Positions 33,643 to 43,987 of a stretch of 64,000 nucleotides of DNA are shown here, piece after piece (positions within the stretch are counted from its first letter, which is position 1; every line of letters begins with the position of its first letter). Under the pieces are notes generated by a model. That model did not search any database, had not been told where the DNA came from, and saw nothing but the letters and a program-made list of their open reading frames with translations. This stretch comes from Symsagittifera roscoffensis. Lineage: Eukaryota > Xenacoelomorpha > Acoela > Convolutidae. The stretch is taken from contig NC_087066.1 in assembly GCF_963678635.1 (NCBI RefSeq), positions 48,645,129 through 48,709,128 on the forward strand, written 5' to 3'. The translations under genes were made by a program, and so were the position numbers.

Positions 33643-34139
33643 GTTGGTTCGCGAATCCTGTAATCATCAAGTCCTCCAGATCCACACTGACTGATGATCT
33701 CCATCTCAAGCTTAGTGTCTGCTAGGGTTCGTGCAGTCTTCTTTGATTTCGTGGCTGTTGTGGTCAGACCTGCCAAGAGCATAGGGGGTATCAGGTTCTC
33801 TTTTTCTCCCCCGGTCAGCGTCGCTCCATCTCCTTGCCCGCTCTCGCCTGAACGACCGGCGCTCGTCAAAGAGGCCACCACTGCACTGGCTTTCGACTTC
33901 ACCACCCTCTGATTCACGGCTCGACTTCCTGTCTTCCCTTTCAGTCGCTTCAGCCCTTTTCTGGCTCGTCTGACGGGTAAATTCTTCGTGACCTGCTGGT
34001 CATCGGCACTGTCCTCTGTAACTGACTCGGTCAGAACATCAAGCTCTATGGAGTTCATTAATTTCTCCAGGACCTCACGCATAATGGGTTGGTTCAATCC
34101 CACCTTCATTATTGACTGCGTCCCATATCGTCGTATCAC
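33630..34139 (-). pseudogene. Element A ORF3 fragment, basic region
   Basis: A 169-codon frame with a strongly basic stretch (PVRRARKGLKRLKGKTGSR), which could bind nucleic acid or act as a nuclear signal. Its frame overlaps both neighbours, so it is joined to them only by frameshifts. Homology to B in this part is weak. Confidence 0.5.
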
Positions 34140-34142
34140 GTC

Positions 34143-35045
34143 TCATGACCTTTCCATGAAGTTCACTCGGTTCCAGGTTGCCCCTGTCTTGCTCTCTAGT
34201 TCACTTTGGTATCTCTCCGATTTCTCTTCCGGTAGCGTACTCAGGAAGGATACCCTCATTGACTCTTCAATCTTCCTCCTCCTTGGTGACTCATGGAGCA
34301 ACTTTTGTGGATCCCTATTTCGGCACTCTCTTGCCTGGCTTATTGGGTCCATCGGGGATAAGTCGGCCGACGCCTCCTTTGTAGGGGACATGAAAGACGA
34401 TGGCGTCATCAGAAACAGACTCCCATCAACTTCCCCGTCGTCGTCTTCACTAAACCGGTACTCCAGCAAGTCTCTCTCTAACGCTCCTGGATCCGTCTCA
34501 CCCGGCTTTTCTGTCTTTCCCCCGATGTCGTCATCGTCCTGATCCATTAATTCATCGTCATCCGCATCAGGTTTTGGCTTAGGTCCTGAAGGGCCTTGTC
34601 GTGTGTCTATGCCCGAGTCCGGCCGCGCCGGTACGGTCAGGTCTCCTGCGTGATAGAACAATTCATCATTCACCAGGAAATCCACGGACTCCTCGCCATG
34701 TGGTGCCAGGTACTCTATCGTTATGTATGAGCCTCCTCTGCACTCCTTTGCCACTCCCAGCATCACTACTTTCACTTCTCCTGACCACCTCAGTCTTGAT
34801 AAGTCATCTGGGGGAGCATACACCTCGTTCCACACCTCAGCCGAGACCTCTGGTCTCCTGGAAGGTGGTGCCTTGATCTTTTTCCTGCTCCAAGCATCAG
34901 GAAATGTGAAGTCAAATGTGTGCGCGGCTGCAACGTTCCAACTGATGAAGCGCGGCTCCATCCCTTCACTCCACTCCAGCGTTTTCCTCTCTGCATCACG
35001 AGCTGCTTCGATGCGAGGGGCAATGACGGAGATGTGACTCCCAAC
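34143..35045 (-). pseudogene. Element A ORF3 fragment with acidic linker
   Basis: Part of a 354-codon frame. MEPRFISWNVAAAHTFDF corresponds to WDPLFIGYTAAVYFHTCD of B. Then comes a low-complexity acidic linker (DADDDELMDQDDDDIGG) and a Ser/Pro-rich part. The first part of the open frame (35046-35207) is out of register with B and is a shadow. Confidence 0.55.
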
Positions 35046-35465
35046 AACATCCTTCTTATCGGTGGGTATCGAGGGCATTGGTCCGGCAGCGGCCTGGACT
35101 GAGAAAGCCACGCTTGCTGGTTCTCTTTCACGTGTGCGTAGGCCTCTGGCAAAAGTGGGACTCTCATTGCCGCTCCTGAATCTTTCACTACTGGTCTCAG
35201 ATTCCAAAGCTTCGGGTTAAACTGGATGTGAGAAAGGTCTTCGCGGCCCATTCGGCACTTGAAGTTGTTGTTGAAATCCATCAACACCCCACCCGGCTCC
35301 GCTATTCTTCCGAACAGCCTATCGTCACTGGCCAGCCCTCTCAGCTCCCTCTGCTCTACCCAATTCAGCACGGAACAATCTACGACTGAGACCAGGTTGA
35401 CATACAACACAGAATTCCTGTATGCCTTGACGTACAACACAGAATTCCTGTATGCCTTGCACGTC
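35040..35465 (-). pseudogene. Element A ORF3 fragment (AYRNSV..LWNLRP region)
   Basis: AYRNSVLYVNLVSVVDCSVL and FKCRMGRED..KLWNLRP match AYRNSVTHLSLISILDGTTF and LQCRMGGK..KFWNLNP in B. A 30-bp direct duplication (35400-35429 and 35430-35459) adds ten residues. A one-base change separates it from the upstream frame. Confidence 0.6.
35400..35459. repeat. 30-bp perfect-period tandem duplication
   Basis: Two head-to-tail units beginning ACATACAACACAG and ACGTACAACACAG, one mismatch between them. Element B has only one unit. Being a multiple of three it keeps the frame. It is a recent slippage or template-switch event. Confidence 0.8.
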
Positions 35466-36035
35466 CGGGAACACGAAAGACATCACCGGTCCATACACCA
35501 CCGTGACGAATTCCCGCAGTCCGTGAATCAGAGCCAAGGGATCGATTCGCATCATGACCGCCAAGTATGTCAGCAAGGGCATGCCACAATATTGCTTACA
35601 CTCACCCGCATCCGTCGCCACCTTATCTTCTCCCGTGACACTTCTGTTCTGTTGCAAGAGATATTGGAGCAGGAGAGTCCTCCAGTCTTTCATTTTCCTG
35701 AGCGAGGCGGTTTCCAACTGCGCGTTGAACTCACCAATCGTCCCCTGGAGTTGTTCGGGGTAACGCAGCAGCACAAGCAAATCACCAAGCCGACCATAGG
35801 TCATGGCAATCAGAGTCAGGAGTCCATTCAATCTCAAATCTGCCAACGCTTGGGTGAAGAGATTCGCAGGCCCCTTCACGAAATTCTCATGACCAAATGT
35901 CACGTACAGGGCTAATATCAGACCAATCGACAGCTTCCTGATATCCTTAACGAAGCTCGCGATCAGGTTCCGAGATGCCCTTGGATAGCACGTCGACAGG
36001 AAGGATGGCGTCCATCCCACTCCCATTCCACCCAA
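35466..36035 (-). pseudogene. Element A ORF3 fragment with hydrophobic segments
   Basis: Part of a 236-codon frame. LSIGLILALYVTFGHENFVK and GPANLFTQALADLRLNGLL match ISLLLALYLVYPRYLFNM and GPAYMFSRAVETLRIDGYL of B. The hydrophobic runs are long enough to cross a membrane but are interrupted by charged residues, so burial in a helical protein is as likely. RSVTGEDK..GMPLLTYLAVMMRIDP also matches B. Confidence 0.6.
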
Positions 36036-36149
36036 GATGGCATTTGATCATTCATATTGTGCCCTCGTGGCCAGTACGTCAGCTTGGAACTTGTCCAACG
36101 ACATTGTGTTCACATCCTACATCAATTTCAACATCATACCCCCGGCTAA

Positions 36150-38090
36150 CTACCGGGCATCAAACAAGTTCTTCAGATACGCGTGTATCTCTTTGATCAT
36201 TGCCGGCGCATGCTCGAAAGCGTCCTCTCCCAAGGTATTCATGTTCAACTTCGTAGACATGTCCGTCTTGTACTGTCCCCAATGACTAGGGTCCGGACGG
36301 TTCCAAGGCAGCACGCTGCTTGGATCAACTCCTTCCACCGGCACGGCGCTTGTCGATGGTCCTGCTGCTGAAGCAGGGTTTGCCATAGCGGGCGGGTCGT
36401 TCCTCCCAGACACGGTCTGGGAGTTATTCCTGTTCTGATCAACTGATCTCCCGAGTCGGCTTTCAAGCGGTTGTGTCCTGGGAGGAGGAGCAGTCCCTAG
36501 CCTCTCTCTCACGTTTGAGCTCGGAGCGATGGGTGCAGCTGTAGCCGTCTCCGTTGCCAAAGGCCCTAGGCGGTTGACGAGGTATTCGGGCACGCTTGCC
36601 CTTATTCTATTTCCTCCGGTCGAACTGGTCCAAGCCAGAGAACTAGTCGCCCTCGACTCCTGCTCCACTTCCCTCAACTGCGTCTGAAACACGTCATTGA
36701 TCCAGTGTCTCCCTTGTTGAGTGTTGAATTGTATCCCATCTCTGGTGAGCGCGATGTGATCAATCATGCGCAACATGTTCTCCAGATCCAGAAGCCGCAG
36801 CTCGCCAGGTTTGTTTCTCACCAGACTGCGGATCATTTCGTTCCACCGTGTCACGTTGCCATTCATAAAATCTGCCACTACGGTGCCCACCATCGGGTTC
36901 TGTGGTATCGTGCACGGCACCACAAGCCTGGGCCTGTACTTCTCCTTTAGTTCGTTCAGGAGGCAGACCAATAGAGGCTCCCAATTGCTCTCCGGAGTCA
37001 CTGGGGCTCTCGAGACGTCATTGGTTCCCAGCATTATTACCAGCGTATCCAGGTAATCTTCGCTCTGGAACTCCATCATCTTGATGACCTGAGCCACTGA
37101 GGCTCCTCCAAAGGACAGAGCGGTAGTCTGACCATAGACGAAGATCTCATTCAGATCCCTCACCAAACTGTCTCCTATGATCAAGTGGCGATTTCCTGGG
37201 GGAATCACCTGGTCGCTCGTAGCGGGGTTCCAGCTCATGTCATTCAGGCAGGCTCGAGGATGCTCCGCGGCAACTTGCGTGAACTGGTGACGTGCAATCA
37301 GATTCTTCCTAATGTCCACCACGCGAGACTTCTGAAAGGTTCCGCCATGCGCAGTCCCCGAGGACGCTACCGTGCGGGGTGCTCGCTGCGAACCATTGGA
37401 TGAATGATCACGACGTTGGGAAGGAACGATCCTACCCAATGTCCGCCCAGTGGTTCTGTTGATCTCATCCATTGTTGCTCTGGCCACTCGATTGAATGAT
37501 TCTTGGAACTGGGGAGCGAGATAGGTGTCAGAAGGGTCTGGTATCGTGTTCCTCTGACTGGGAGCAGACTGTTGTGTCTGCTGAGGAGCCTCGGGCCCTC
37601 TCGATGTACACAGCTCCTGTACTCTTGTCTTGGGGCGTGTGTCCCTGGATCCCTCCGAGGACTTCATCGTCGCCAGAACCTCCTGTGACACTTGGCTCAC
37701 CTTTGCCATATACAGCTCCTTCAGGTGCTTTATTTCGTCCTCTTTGTAGGCCACCTGCAGACCCTCGTACTTCTTTTTCCATTCGTCTCTTTCTCGAGCT
37801 ATCGCCCTATACTCCTGGAGTTTGGCACACAGCTCACTCTGATCTCTCTCTTTCTTCTCCAACGTCTCAATCGTCTCCGACGTCTGGATCTCTATTTCGC
37901 TCACCCTCACTCTCTTCGGAGGAGGAGCAGCTGTTGGAGAGTCGACTGAGTGTGACGGGCCTGGCCCATCACGTTGTCTTTTCGCTCCGATGAGCGGCTG
38001 CGCAGGTTGGATCGGCAAGGTCATCTCACCTAGCCGGTGGTACCTCTGTTCAACCAGTCCTGGCTCACGAACCAGGTCGTGGCCAGACAT
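36150..38090 (-). CDS. Element A ORF3: coiled coil plus SGNH/GDSL-type hydrolase domain (His lost)
   Basis: A 646-codon frame. Residues about 66-145 form a charged coiled coil. Residues about 300-470 carry SGNH blocks: HLIIGDSLVRD (block I, Ser308), a Gly-rich FGGASV, IMLGTNDVS (block III Asn357) and RDGIQFN (block V). In the last, the catalytic His expected after DG-I is Gln454, whereas B has DGIHF. SGNH enzymes are esterases or lipases; the substrate here is unknown. A Pro/Ser-rich tail follows. It continues upstream through one TAG into 38351. Without the His the A copy is probably inactive. Confidence 0.75.
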   Translation of the reverse strand: MSGHDLVREPGLVEQRYHRLGEMTLPIQPAQPLIGAKRQRDGPGPSHSVDSPTAAPPPKRVRVSEIEIQTSETIETLEKKERDQSELCAKLQEYRAIARERDEWKKKYEGLQVAYKEDEIKHLKELYMAKVSQVSQEVLATMKSSEGSRDTRPKTRVQELCTSRGPEAPQQTQQSAPSQRNTIPDPSDTYLAPQFQESFNRVARATMDEINRTTGRTLGRIVPSQRRDHSSNGSQRAPRTVASSGTAHGGTFQKSRVVDIRKNLIARHQFTQVAAEHPRACLNDMSWNPATSDQVIPPGNRHLIIGDSLVRDLNEIFVYGQTTALSFGGASVAQVIKMMEFQSEDYLDTLVIMLGTNDVSRAPVTPESNWEPLLVCLLNELKEKYRPRLVVPCTIPQNPMVGTVVADFMNGNVTRWNEMIRSLVRNKPGELRLLDLENMLRMIDHIALTRDGIQFNTQQGRHWINDVFQTQLREVEQESRATSSLAWTSSTGGNRIRASVPEYLVNRLGPLATETATAAPIAPSSNVRERLGTAPPPRTQPLESRLGRSVDQNRNNSQTVSGRNDPPAMANPASAAGPSTSAVPVEGVDPSSVLPWNRPDPSHWGQYKTDMSTKLNMNTLGEDAFEHAPAMIKEIHAYLKNLFDAR

Positions 38091-38102
38091 TTCTCCACGC
38101 CG

Positions 38103-38351
38103 CTACCTCATCAGTCGGTTTCGACCTCTCTCGGCGGTCCCGGACTCACCGAAGGCCAACATCAACACCACTTCTGTAGGGCGATCTCCTCGACCCTCTC
38201 GTCCTAACGCATTGAGGAGCGCGACCACAAACATCGCCAGGCCCGGGTCTTCTCGTGTAAAGTCACAATCGATCAGTCGCTGATAGATCTCGTCTAGAGT
38301 CGCTCCTAGACTCGCTGAGAGGAATTCCATTAGTTCGTTCGTGTCACCCAT
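38103..38351 (-). pseudogene. Element A ORF3, N-terminal piece
   Basis: Starts at MGDTNELMEFL and contains TLDEIYQRLIDCDFTRED, matching TLDELYRRLRDLDYTQVD at the start of ORF3 in B. It ends at TAG (38103-38105) and the same frame resumes at once into the SGNH frame, so one nonsense codon separates them. The ATG at 38349-38351 is the natural ORF3 start. Confidence 0.65.
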
Positions 38352-38817
38352 TTCTTATCGTGTTGATTCTTGTTATCGTGTAGTTTCTTCCGGGTCGTTT
38401 GATTCAATGAACTCAAAAAACAATTTCTGATCAATCAAGATCTAAAAAACAAGTCGCGACTTAAAATCATCATTTTTGGATAAGACATCATTCAAAGTTT
38501 AAAACTCTTCATTGAAATTCTCTTCTCAATTCTGACTTAAAAATTTAGCACCAAGGTGGATCTTCCACCTGTATCTTTGTCAACGTAGCACAAATGAGCG
38601 CTGTCACCTTGACTACCTGGAGTATTCTAGGTCTTTTATGACACAAAACATAAAGCATATCATAACAATAACATAACACATAAACATCACACATCTACAC
38701 TATCACATACAAACATAATTACTAATATTGTACCTAAAACTTAATCCTGATCTAAAACTTGACCCTAATTCCTATCAAGTGAACTTAATAGAAACCACTT
38801 ATCGCCGAATGCAATTC
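38352..38817. other. Pol-ORF3 spacer of element A
   Basis: Noncoding, AT-rich compared with the flanking genes. B has a spacer of similar length in the same place (60137-60554) but little sequence is shared. A splice acceptor, subgenomic promoter or internal ribosome entry would have to be here for ORF3 to be made; none is identifiable. A small hairpin AGGTGG..CCACCT is present near 38574-38592. Confidence 0.4.
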
Positions 38818-39379
38818 CTAGCATATGCTCAGATAGTATTTTTTATGCAAGTAAACCTCTATGTCAGTTTCTGAAAATATCACATGTACAAGGGCGTACA
38901 ACTCTCTCGGGTGTAGCTTTCCCCTATTAGGATCATTTACTGGTAATGAGAGAGAGGTCACTCCTCTCTCAACCAGAAAATCCCTAAGTCGAGTCAAGGC
39001 CAATACCAAGCTCTCTGGATCTACGTGTTGCCTATCAGTGGCCTTGGTAACCAGGAAACACAAATATTTCCCTGGTATCTGTGATGCAACAGGATGCAGC
39101 GCTATCATCCCTCCCACACCCGGCCTCTGTTTCCATAAAAGCTCGATATTCTTATACTCTCTTTTGAAATCAGCCGCTAGTGCTGTTTTGAAGCTTACGT
39201 CCGCGGTTATCGCTATCGCGCATGTGCGTTCCGTGAGTATAAAATCACTGTCCGTTATGACGATATTGTTTGAATAATGGCTCGGTAGGTCAAAATAAGA
39301 TTCAAAAAGTTGTCCAAAAGGTGTTTTTTTTTAGCGATCTCGCCCTCTGTCTCTAGTTCTCCGGTTTCTCTTGCCGATT
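38818..39379 (-). pseudogene. Element A macro-domain-like module at end of pol
   Basis: From about 39275 down, the frame reads IVITDSDFILTERTCAIAITAD, then KYLCFLVTKATDR, then FLVERGVTSLSLPVNDPNRG and LHPRELYALVHVIFSETDI. The order and the K-Y-L-x-F-L-V-T-K and S-L-P strands follow the OARD1-like branch of macro domains, which bind or remove ADP-ribose. The usual G-rich ADP-ribose loop and GCGLD loop are not evident, so binding may be altered. Frameshifts in A-runs near 39385 and 39324-39332 separate it from integrase; in B the fusion is open. Confidence 0.6.
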
Positions 39380-41663
39380 TCAATTTTTTATGATCAGTTT
39401 TTTGGTGTGGGTGAGTCCTACCCCCACTCCCCGGACAAAAATATCCATCGACGTCCCCGTCGATCGCCCAAAGTCTAGCAGATCGAGGTTGGATTGTGGA
39501 ACACGTAGAGGACCATATGGGGCGACCCAGTTGGACTCGGTATTGTCATGACTGACGTATTTGATGCCGTCTTTATCGACGTCCTGAATCGTCAGGATTG
39601 TCTCTTTTGGATCTGTCGGCAGATCATGGAGCCATTCGAGCACCCGCAAGTTCGTTAGTTCTTGCTCATGAGTCTGTTCCGCTTCTGGTTCGCACTCCAC
39701 TTCCGGTTCTGATCGATCGTCGATCCAGTCCTGATCCATGTCGTTCACCAAATCGATTTCTTCTAGCACCGCCACTTCGTCCAGTCCTACCAGCGAGTCC
39801 ATCATATCACTCACCACTATCCTGTCTACGACGAAATCCTCGCCGTACGGATTGTATTTCTTCTTGTTTCTTTCTCTCTTGCTCTGGCGTGTTTCCATGG
39901 TGAGAGGAAAGTCAGGCTGTATTCCTTTGTCAGTTTCGATTTGTTCCGGGCAGTCCCAGTCTTCCTCGGCATAAGGTAGAGTTTCATCGTCCACCTCTAC
40001 TCGCTCGGTCAACTCCAGATCCAGTGGTAAGTCGAAATCGTCCACCACCTCATTCCCGTCGTTTTTGTCGCGAGTACCCCTTTCATTCACCTCACAAGCA
40101 GGATCCACTATCAAATAGTCTCCCTCTTGCATGTCCGCTGGGATGCACCAGTCCTCTGACGAGGCATTGTGTGGTTTGATATTTTCGTAATGAGCTGCTC
40201 TTCCAGTGCTCAATCGATAAAAACGACCTCCTTGGTGCACTTCTGTTATCTGAAATGGACCACGCCATTTCTTTAATAATTTCTTGGTTCCTTTGGGTGG
40301 AACCACTTCCTGGAACACCCAGACGTAGTCGCCAACTGAGTAGGCTTTTGCATCGGCTGTCCTTTTATCAAACCTCCTTTTTTGTCTAATTTGCGCCTGT
40401 TGCGTGTTCCTCCTGCATAAATCATTGAGGTCCTGCTGTCTTCTAATGACATCCCGCACGTACGTTTGCGGTGCTGTTCTCTTCCCTTCATATTCAGGGT
40501 AGAAAAACATCAACGGAAGCGCTTTTTCGTGACCCGCTAGCATCATATGCGGACATATTCCCGTGGTGGAATGCTCTGTGCTGTTGTAAGCACCCATCAC
40601 TTGCGGTAAGTGTCTATTCCAGTCATCCATGTAGCGTGAGCAATAAACTCTCAACATGGATACCAGCGTGCGATTCTGCCTCTCGACTAGGCCATTCGTT
40701 TGCGGGTGATAAATGGTCGAGTGGGCCTGTGCTACCTGCGACCTTTTCATTAACTCCTTCGTGAGATCACCCACAAAAGCTTTGCCATTGTCCGATTGGA
40801 ATGTGATGGGGCAGCCGTGCCTCGCTATCCACACATTTATCAAATGATCGCACGTTTCTTCCGCTGATGCTGTCATGCAGGGTGCTGCCTCTGCATATTT
40901 CGTAAAATGATCAATCATTACCAGCACCTGATTGTAGCCCGTGGCTGTCATGCATATCTTCTGGTGATCGATCTGCACAACTTCATTGAATCTTGATGAT
41001 TCTATTGATTGCAAAGGGAATCTCAGTTTCCTGGGGTCCTTCGCCTGTTGGCATGACAAGCACGCAGAGATCCACTTTTCACATGCCTTCTTCAAGCCAG
41101 GCCATTCGAATCGTTTCTGTATCCTGTTATACACTTTGTCCACTCCCTGGTGGCCCATTTGGTCATGTGAACGAAAGAGCAATTCGGTCTGGTATAACTG
41201 TGGTAACACTATCGTGTTGTACTTGTAAAGGACCTTGTCCTCCTCTCTACGTTTCCAGGCTACGATTCCGTCTTTGTTCAGGTACAACAAATCTTTTCTT
41301 TTCAGGTAGAACTGCTTCAAGATCTTGTAGCTGTCTTCTTCCAAGTCTCCCTTGTCAGGTGCTCCATTCTCGATCCATCTCTTCAGACTGCTCGTCATTC
41401 TATCATTTCGTTGAGCCCTTAGGAGATCCGACAGCCAGTACCTGGCTTTCAAATACGTCTTTATCACGTTCATTTGCCCGCTCATTATCTCCGGGGCATA
41501 GGCATCGTCCATCAACTTAACGCACCATATCTTCTTCAAAGGCGTTGCTTCCTGCACAGATGGCTCCAGATTGGTACGGACGACCATACCATGTGGCAGT
41601 AATCTGGTTGGTCGTTTCGAAACTGCTGTCAGCTCGAGCTCATCGGCGGCATTGTCCACCATC
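39380..41663 (-). CDS. Element A integrase with C-terminal extension
   Basis: The real integrase part of an 822-codon frame (the first about 60 codons are a shadow). Zinc finger H228/H233/C263/C266. Catalytic triad D294 (QIDHQK), D353 (QSDNGK) and E389 (NGLVERQN), with 35 residues between the last two as in retroviral-type integrases. A GPY/F-like module (KKWRGPFQITEVHQ) follows, then a long acidic tail and the conserved segment STGTSMDIFVRGVGVGLTHT. It joins element DNA to the host chromosome. The catalytic frame is intact; it stops one base-shift before the macro module. Confidence 0.88.
39426..39464 (-). promoter_or_regulatory. Stem-loop plus GTCCGGGGAGT motif in element A pol
   Basis: On - ATCGAC-GGGGAC-GTCGAT (39447-39464) followed by GGATATTTTTGTCCGGGGAGT. 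The stretch is nearly base-for-base conserved in B (61162-61200), including at silent positions, although the two pol genes differ widely elsewhere. Read here in the frame F-V-R-G-V. Confidence 0.55.
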
Positions 41664-42758
41664 GGAGGTGTACCTGTCTCTGTCCGGATCCTGATGCATT
41701 TCCCTGTCCAGCCCGCGTTGTTTCCAGTCCACCAACAAGGAATGAATCGCAATCTCCGATACGTCAGAATTAGAAATAGTCTCGGATGTGTTGTCCCAGG
41801 AGTGCGGCCTCGAGTCATCACTTGAGTCGAGTGACTCCGCACCATCACGTTCCACTCTGTCTGTGATGTTTCTCGACTCCCCAGACAAAACCCTGTCCAT
41901 TGGTCGCTTCGAATCCGACTCCCCGGACAAAATTCTGTCCCTAGGTGGTCTCATCAACCTCTCCCCGAACAAATCGTCCTGTACGGGCCTGAAGATGTCC
42001 GACTCCCCGGACATTGTTTCGTCCCCGGAAGAACAATCTGAGCCCGGCTCGTATTCTGCTTTTGCATCTGTGAAATGTACTTTTCTCGTGAAGCTGGATT
42101 TCGACTTCACCTTGACTTCCCCAGTGATTTGGACCGGGATCGGTTTCCCACGTTCTGGGAACGAAGTCCTCAACAAGACATCCTCTGGCATTGAGGTCAC
42201 CAGCTGGTTCACTATCGACCGGCAATCCCGTTCCACATCGCGACCGCGAATGACCACCGGCCTCTTCTCCGTCTTCTCAGTTACGGTCAGTCGCTGCATG
42301 GTCTCCATCCACTCACGATCATGTCTGTCGTCTTCTCTATCCAGCAAGTCACGAAGTTTCCCCATGACGTCCGGCGCCACATTCACTGTCCTATTTAGCA
42401 GAGCTATGCTGTTTATACCCAGCCTGGTAAGCTCCTGCTGCACCAGATTGGATCGGACTAGCAGATCCAGCGGAACGGGTTCACCCCTGGCTAAAACTTT
42501 TATCTCAGCGGCCGTTTCCACTGGAAGTTCAGGGTGTCCGGGTATAGGGTGCCCTGACTTATCCAGCCACTTAGTGAGTGGTAGTTTGTCGTAGGTTTCC
42601 TTGTCTAGGAATGAAAACTCGTCTTTGATCTCCGCTTGGTTAGCCTGCTTCTCTTCGAGGCGCTCATAAAATTCTGTCTTCTTACTGAGGCTATCAGCAT
42701 TCTGATGCTTGTCACGGGTACGGTGCTCTATGATCATGTGGTATCCATCCAGGCGCAC
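41640..42758 (-). pseudogene. Element A RNase H C-terminus and linker
   Basis: Starts in RLDGYHMIIEHR, the usual end of the RNase H region in Ty3-class pol, and continues as a charged linker before integrase. Two nonsense codons (TAA at 42774-42776 and TGA at 42762-42764) separate it in the same frame from RT. The linker holds four 14-residue repeats (LSGES type). A one-base shift near 41660 leads into the integrase frame. Confidence 0.7.
41876..42016 (-). repeat. Four 42-bp (14-residue) repeats with LSGES core in pol linker
   Basis: The words ACTCCCCAGACAAA, ACTCCCCGGACAAA, CTCCCCGAACAAA and ACTCCCCGGAC start at 41876, 41918, about 41960 and 42002 on +, spaced 42 bp. On - they encode a 14-residue unit with RVLSGES, RILSGES, DLFGER and TMSGES. 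The same word is found elsewhere in other frames. Confidence 0.75.
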
Positions 42759-42773
42759 GATTCAACGACCAGT

Positions 42774-43601
42774 TTAACTTTGGTCCATCGAATAGGTTTT
42801 CAGCCAGGCAAGGGCACGATTATCCACACGCAACTTGAAAGGAGCACTCCCCAAGTGAGCCCTGTACTTTTCCACAAAAGTGATCACCGCGAACATTTCC
42901 GCTTTTGGTGCGACATACTTCATCTCGGTATCGCTCAAGACCTTACTTCCGTAGGCTATTGGACGGAGAACCGTTCTCCCGTTCCACTCTTGCTCTTGGT
43001 GAAGTATGCCTGATATCGCAACCACCGATGCATCCGTGTCCAGCACGAACATCCCCTTCTCTGTTGGCATGCCGAGGACCGGTGCCTCGCAAAGTTCACG
43101 CTTGATGTTCTCAAATGAAACTTGTGCCTCATCATTCCAAGTGAACTTTTTGCCCTTGTTTCTCATCAACCGCTGTATGGGGTAAATTTTGTCAGCATAC
43201 CCCTTGATGAATTCTCGATAATAATTAGCAAATCCCAAAAAACGCATTAGTTGTGTATCTGTATTAGGTGCCTTCCAGGTCAACACCGCTTCGACCGCTT
43301 CAGGAACTGGTCTCACTCCATGCTTATCCACCAGGCGGCCCAGATACTTTATGGAGTCTGTGAGGATTTCACACTTAGAGGGTTTACATTTCAGGCCCGC
43401 CTGCTTCATGCAAGTAAACACCTCATCCAACCTCTCTATGTGGTCCTCTAAGGTTGGTGTTGCAATCACGACATCATCGACATAACACATGATGAGATTC
43501 CCGTATTTCTTAGTCACGCTCGTAAGTGCCTGGGCCATCAGTCGCTGGAATATGGCCGTCGCGTTGCACAATCCAAACGGCATCCTCTTCCACTGGAACA
43601 A
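42774..43601 (-). pseudogene. Element A reverse transcriptase palm/thumb and RNase H start
   Basis: A 275-codon frame with FQWKRMPFGLCNA, the catalytic YVDDV (residues 40-44), KCEILTDSIKYLG and MRFLGFANYYREFI. RNase H follows, starting at LDTDASVVAISGIL. This is the standard Ty3/gypsy order. It copies element RNA into DNA in the particle. The frame ends at a TAA mutation after KTYSMDQS, and upstream it is shifted from the first RT motifs. Confidence 0.88.
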
Positions 43602-43987
43602 TTCCAGCTCGCACGCGAAGCCTGTTTTTCACGATCTTGCTTTCGGAGTGGCACTTGCCACAACGCAGAGCCCAAATCCAACGTCGTGAAGAACTTCGCG
43701 TCTCCCAGCTTGGATAGGCTCTCATCGATGCGGGGAATCGGGTATGCGTCCTTTATAGTCACTGCGACAAGATAACGGAAATCACAACAAAACCTGAGTT
43801 GCCCCCTTTCTTTTTCGCCATGACTACGCCACAAGCCCACGGGGACTTCGATGGCTCGATCATGTCATACTCCATTAACATCTCGATTTCCTTCCTGCAC
43901 GCTTCTGACTTGTGAGGGGTCATTCTTCTCGCCCCTTCCCTATGAGGTACCGAGCCCTCTTCTATCTCAATCTCGTGTTCTACAAAA
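43538..43987 (-). pseudogene. Element A reverse transcriptase N-terminal motifs
   Basis: The frame 43840-43538 carries LRFCCDFRYLVAVTIKDAYP, PRIDESLSKLGDAKFFTTLD and LGSALWQVPLR, the first RT motifs including the first catalytic Asp (TTLDLG). It is shifted both from the protease frame (ends 43988) and from the frame beginning near 43601, so RT is split in three. Confidence 0.8.

Noticed and set aside
37496-37993. 165-codon open frame on + opposite the SGNH ORF3
   Set aside because: Lies wholly antisense to a frame with clear coiled-coil and SGNH motifs; Ser/Pro/Leu-rich without motifs.
39426-39464. 2A-type ribosome-skipping site or canonical -1 slippery site at the pol-macro junction
   Set aside because: The encoded peptide lacks the NPGP end of 2A sequences and the bases in frame do not form an XXXYYYZ heptamer; the frame is open across the site in B.
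41788-42594. 268-codon open frame on + opposite the pol linker
   Set aside because: Antisense shadow of the conserved - strand pol frame; Ser-rich composition follows from the complementary codons and no domain is visible.
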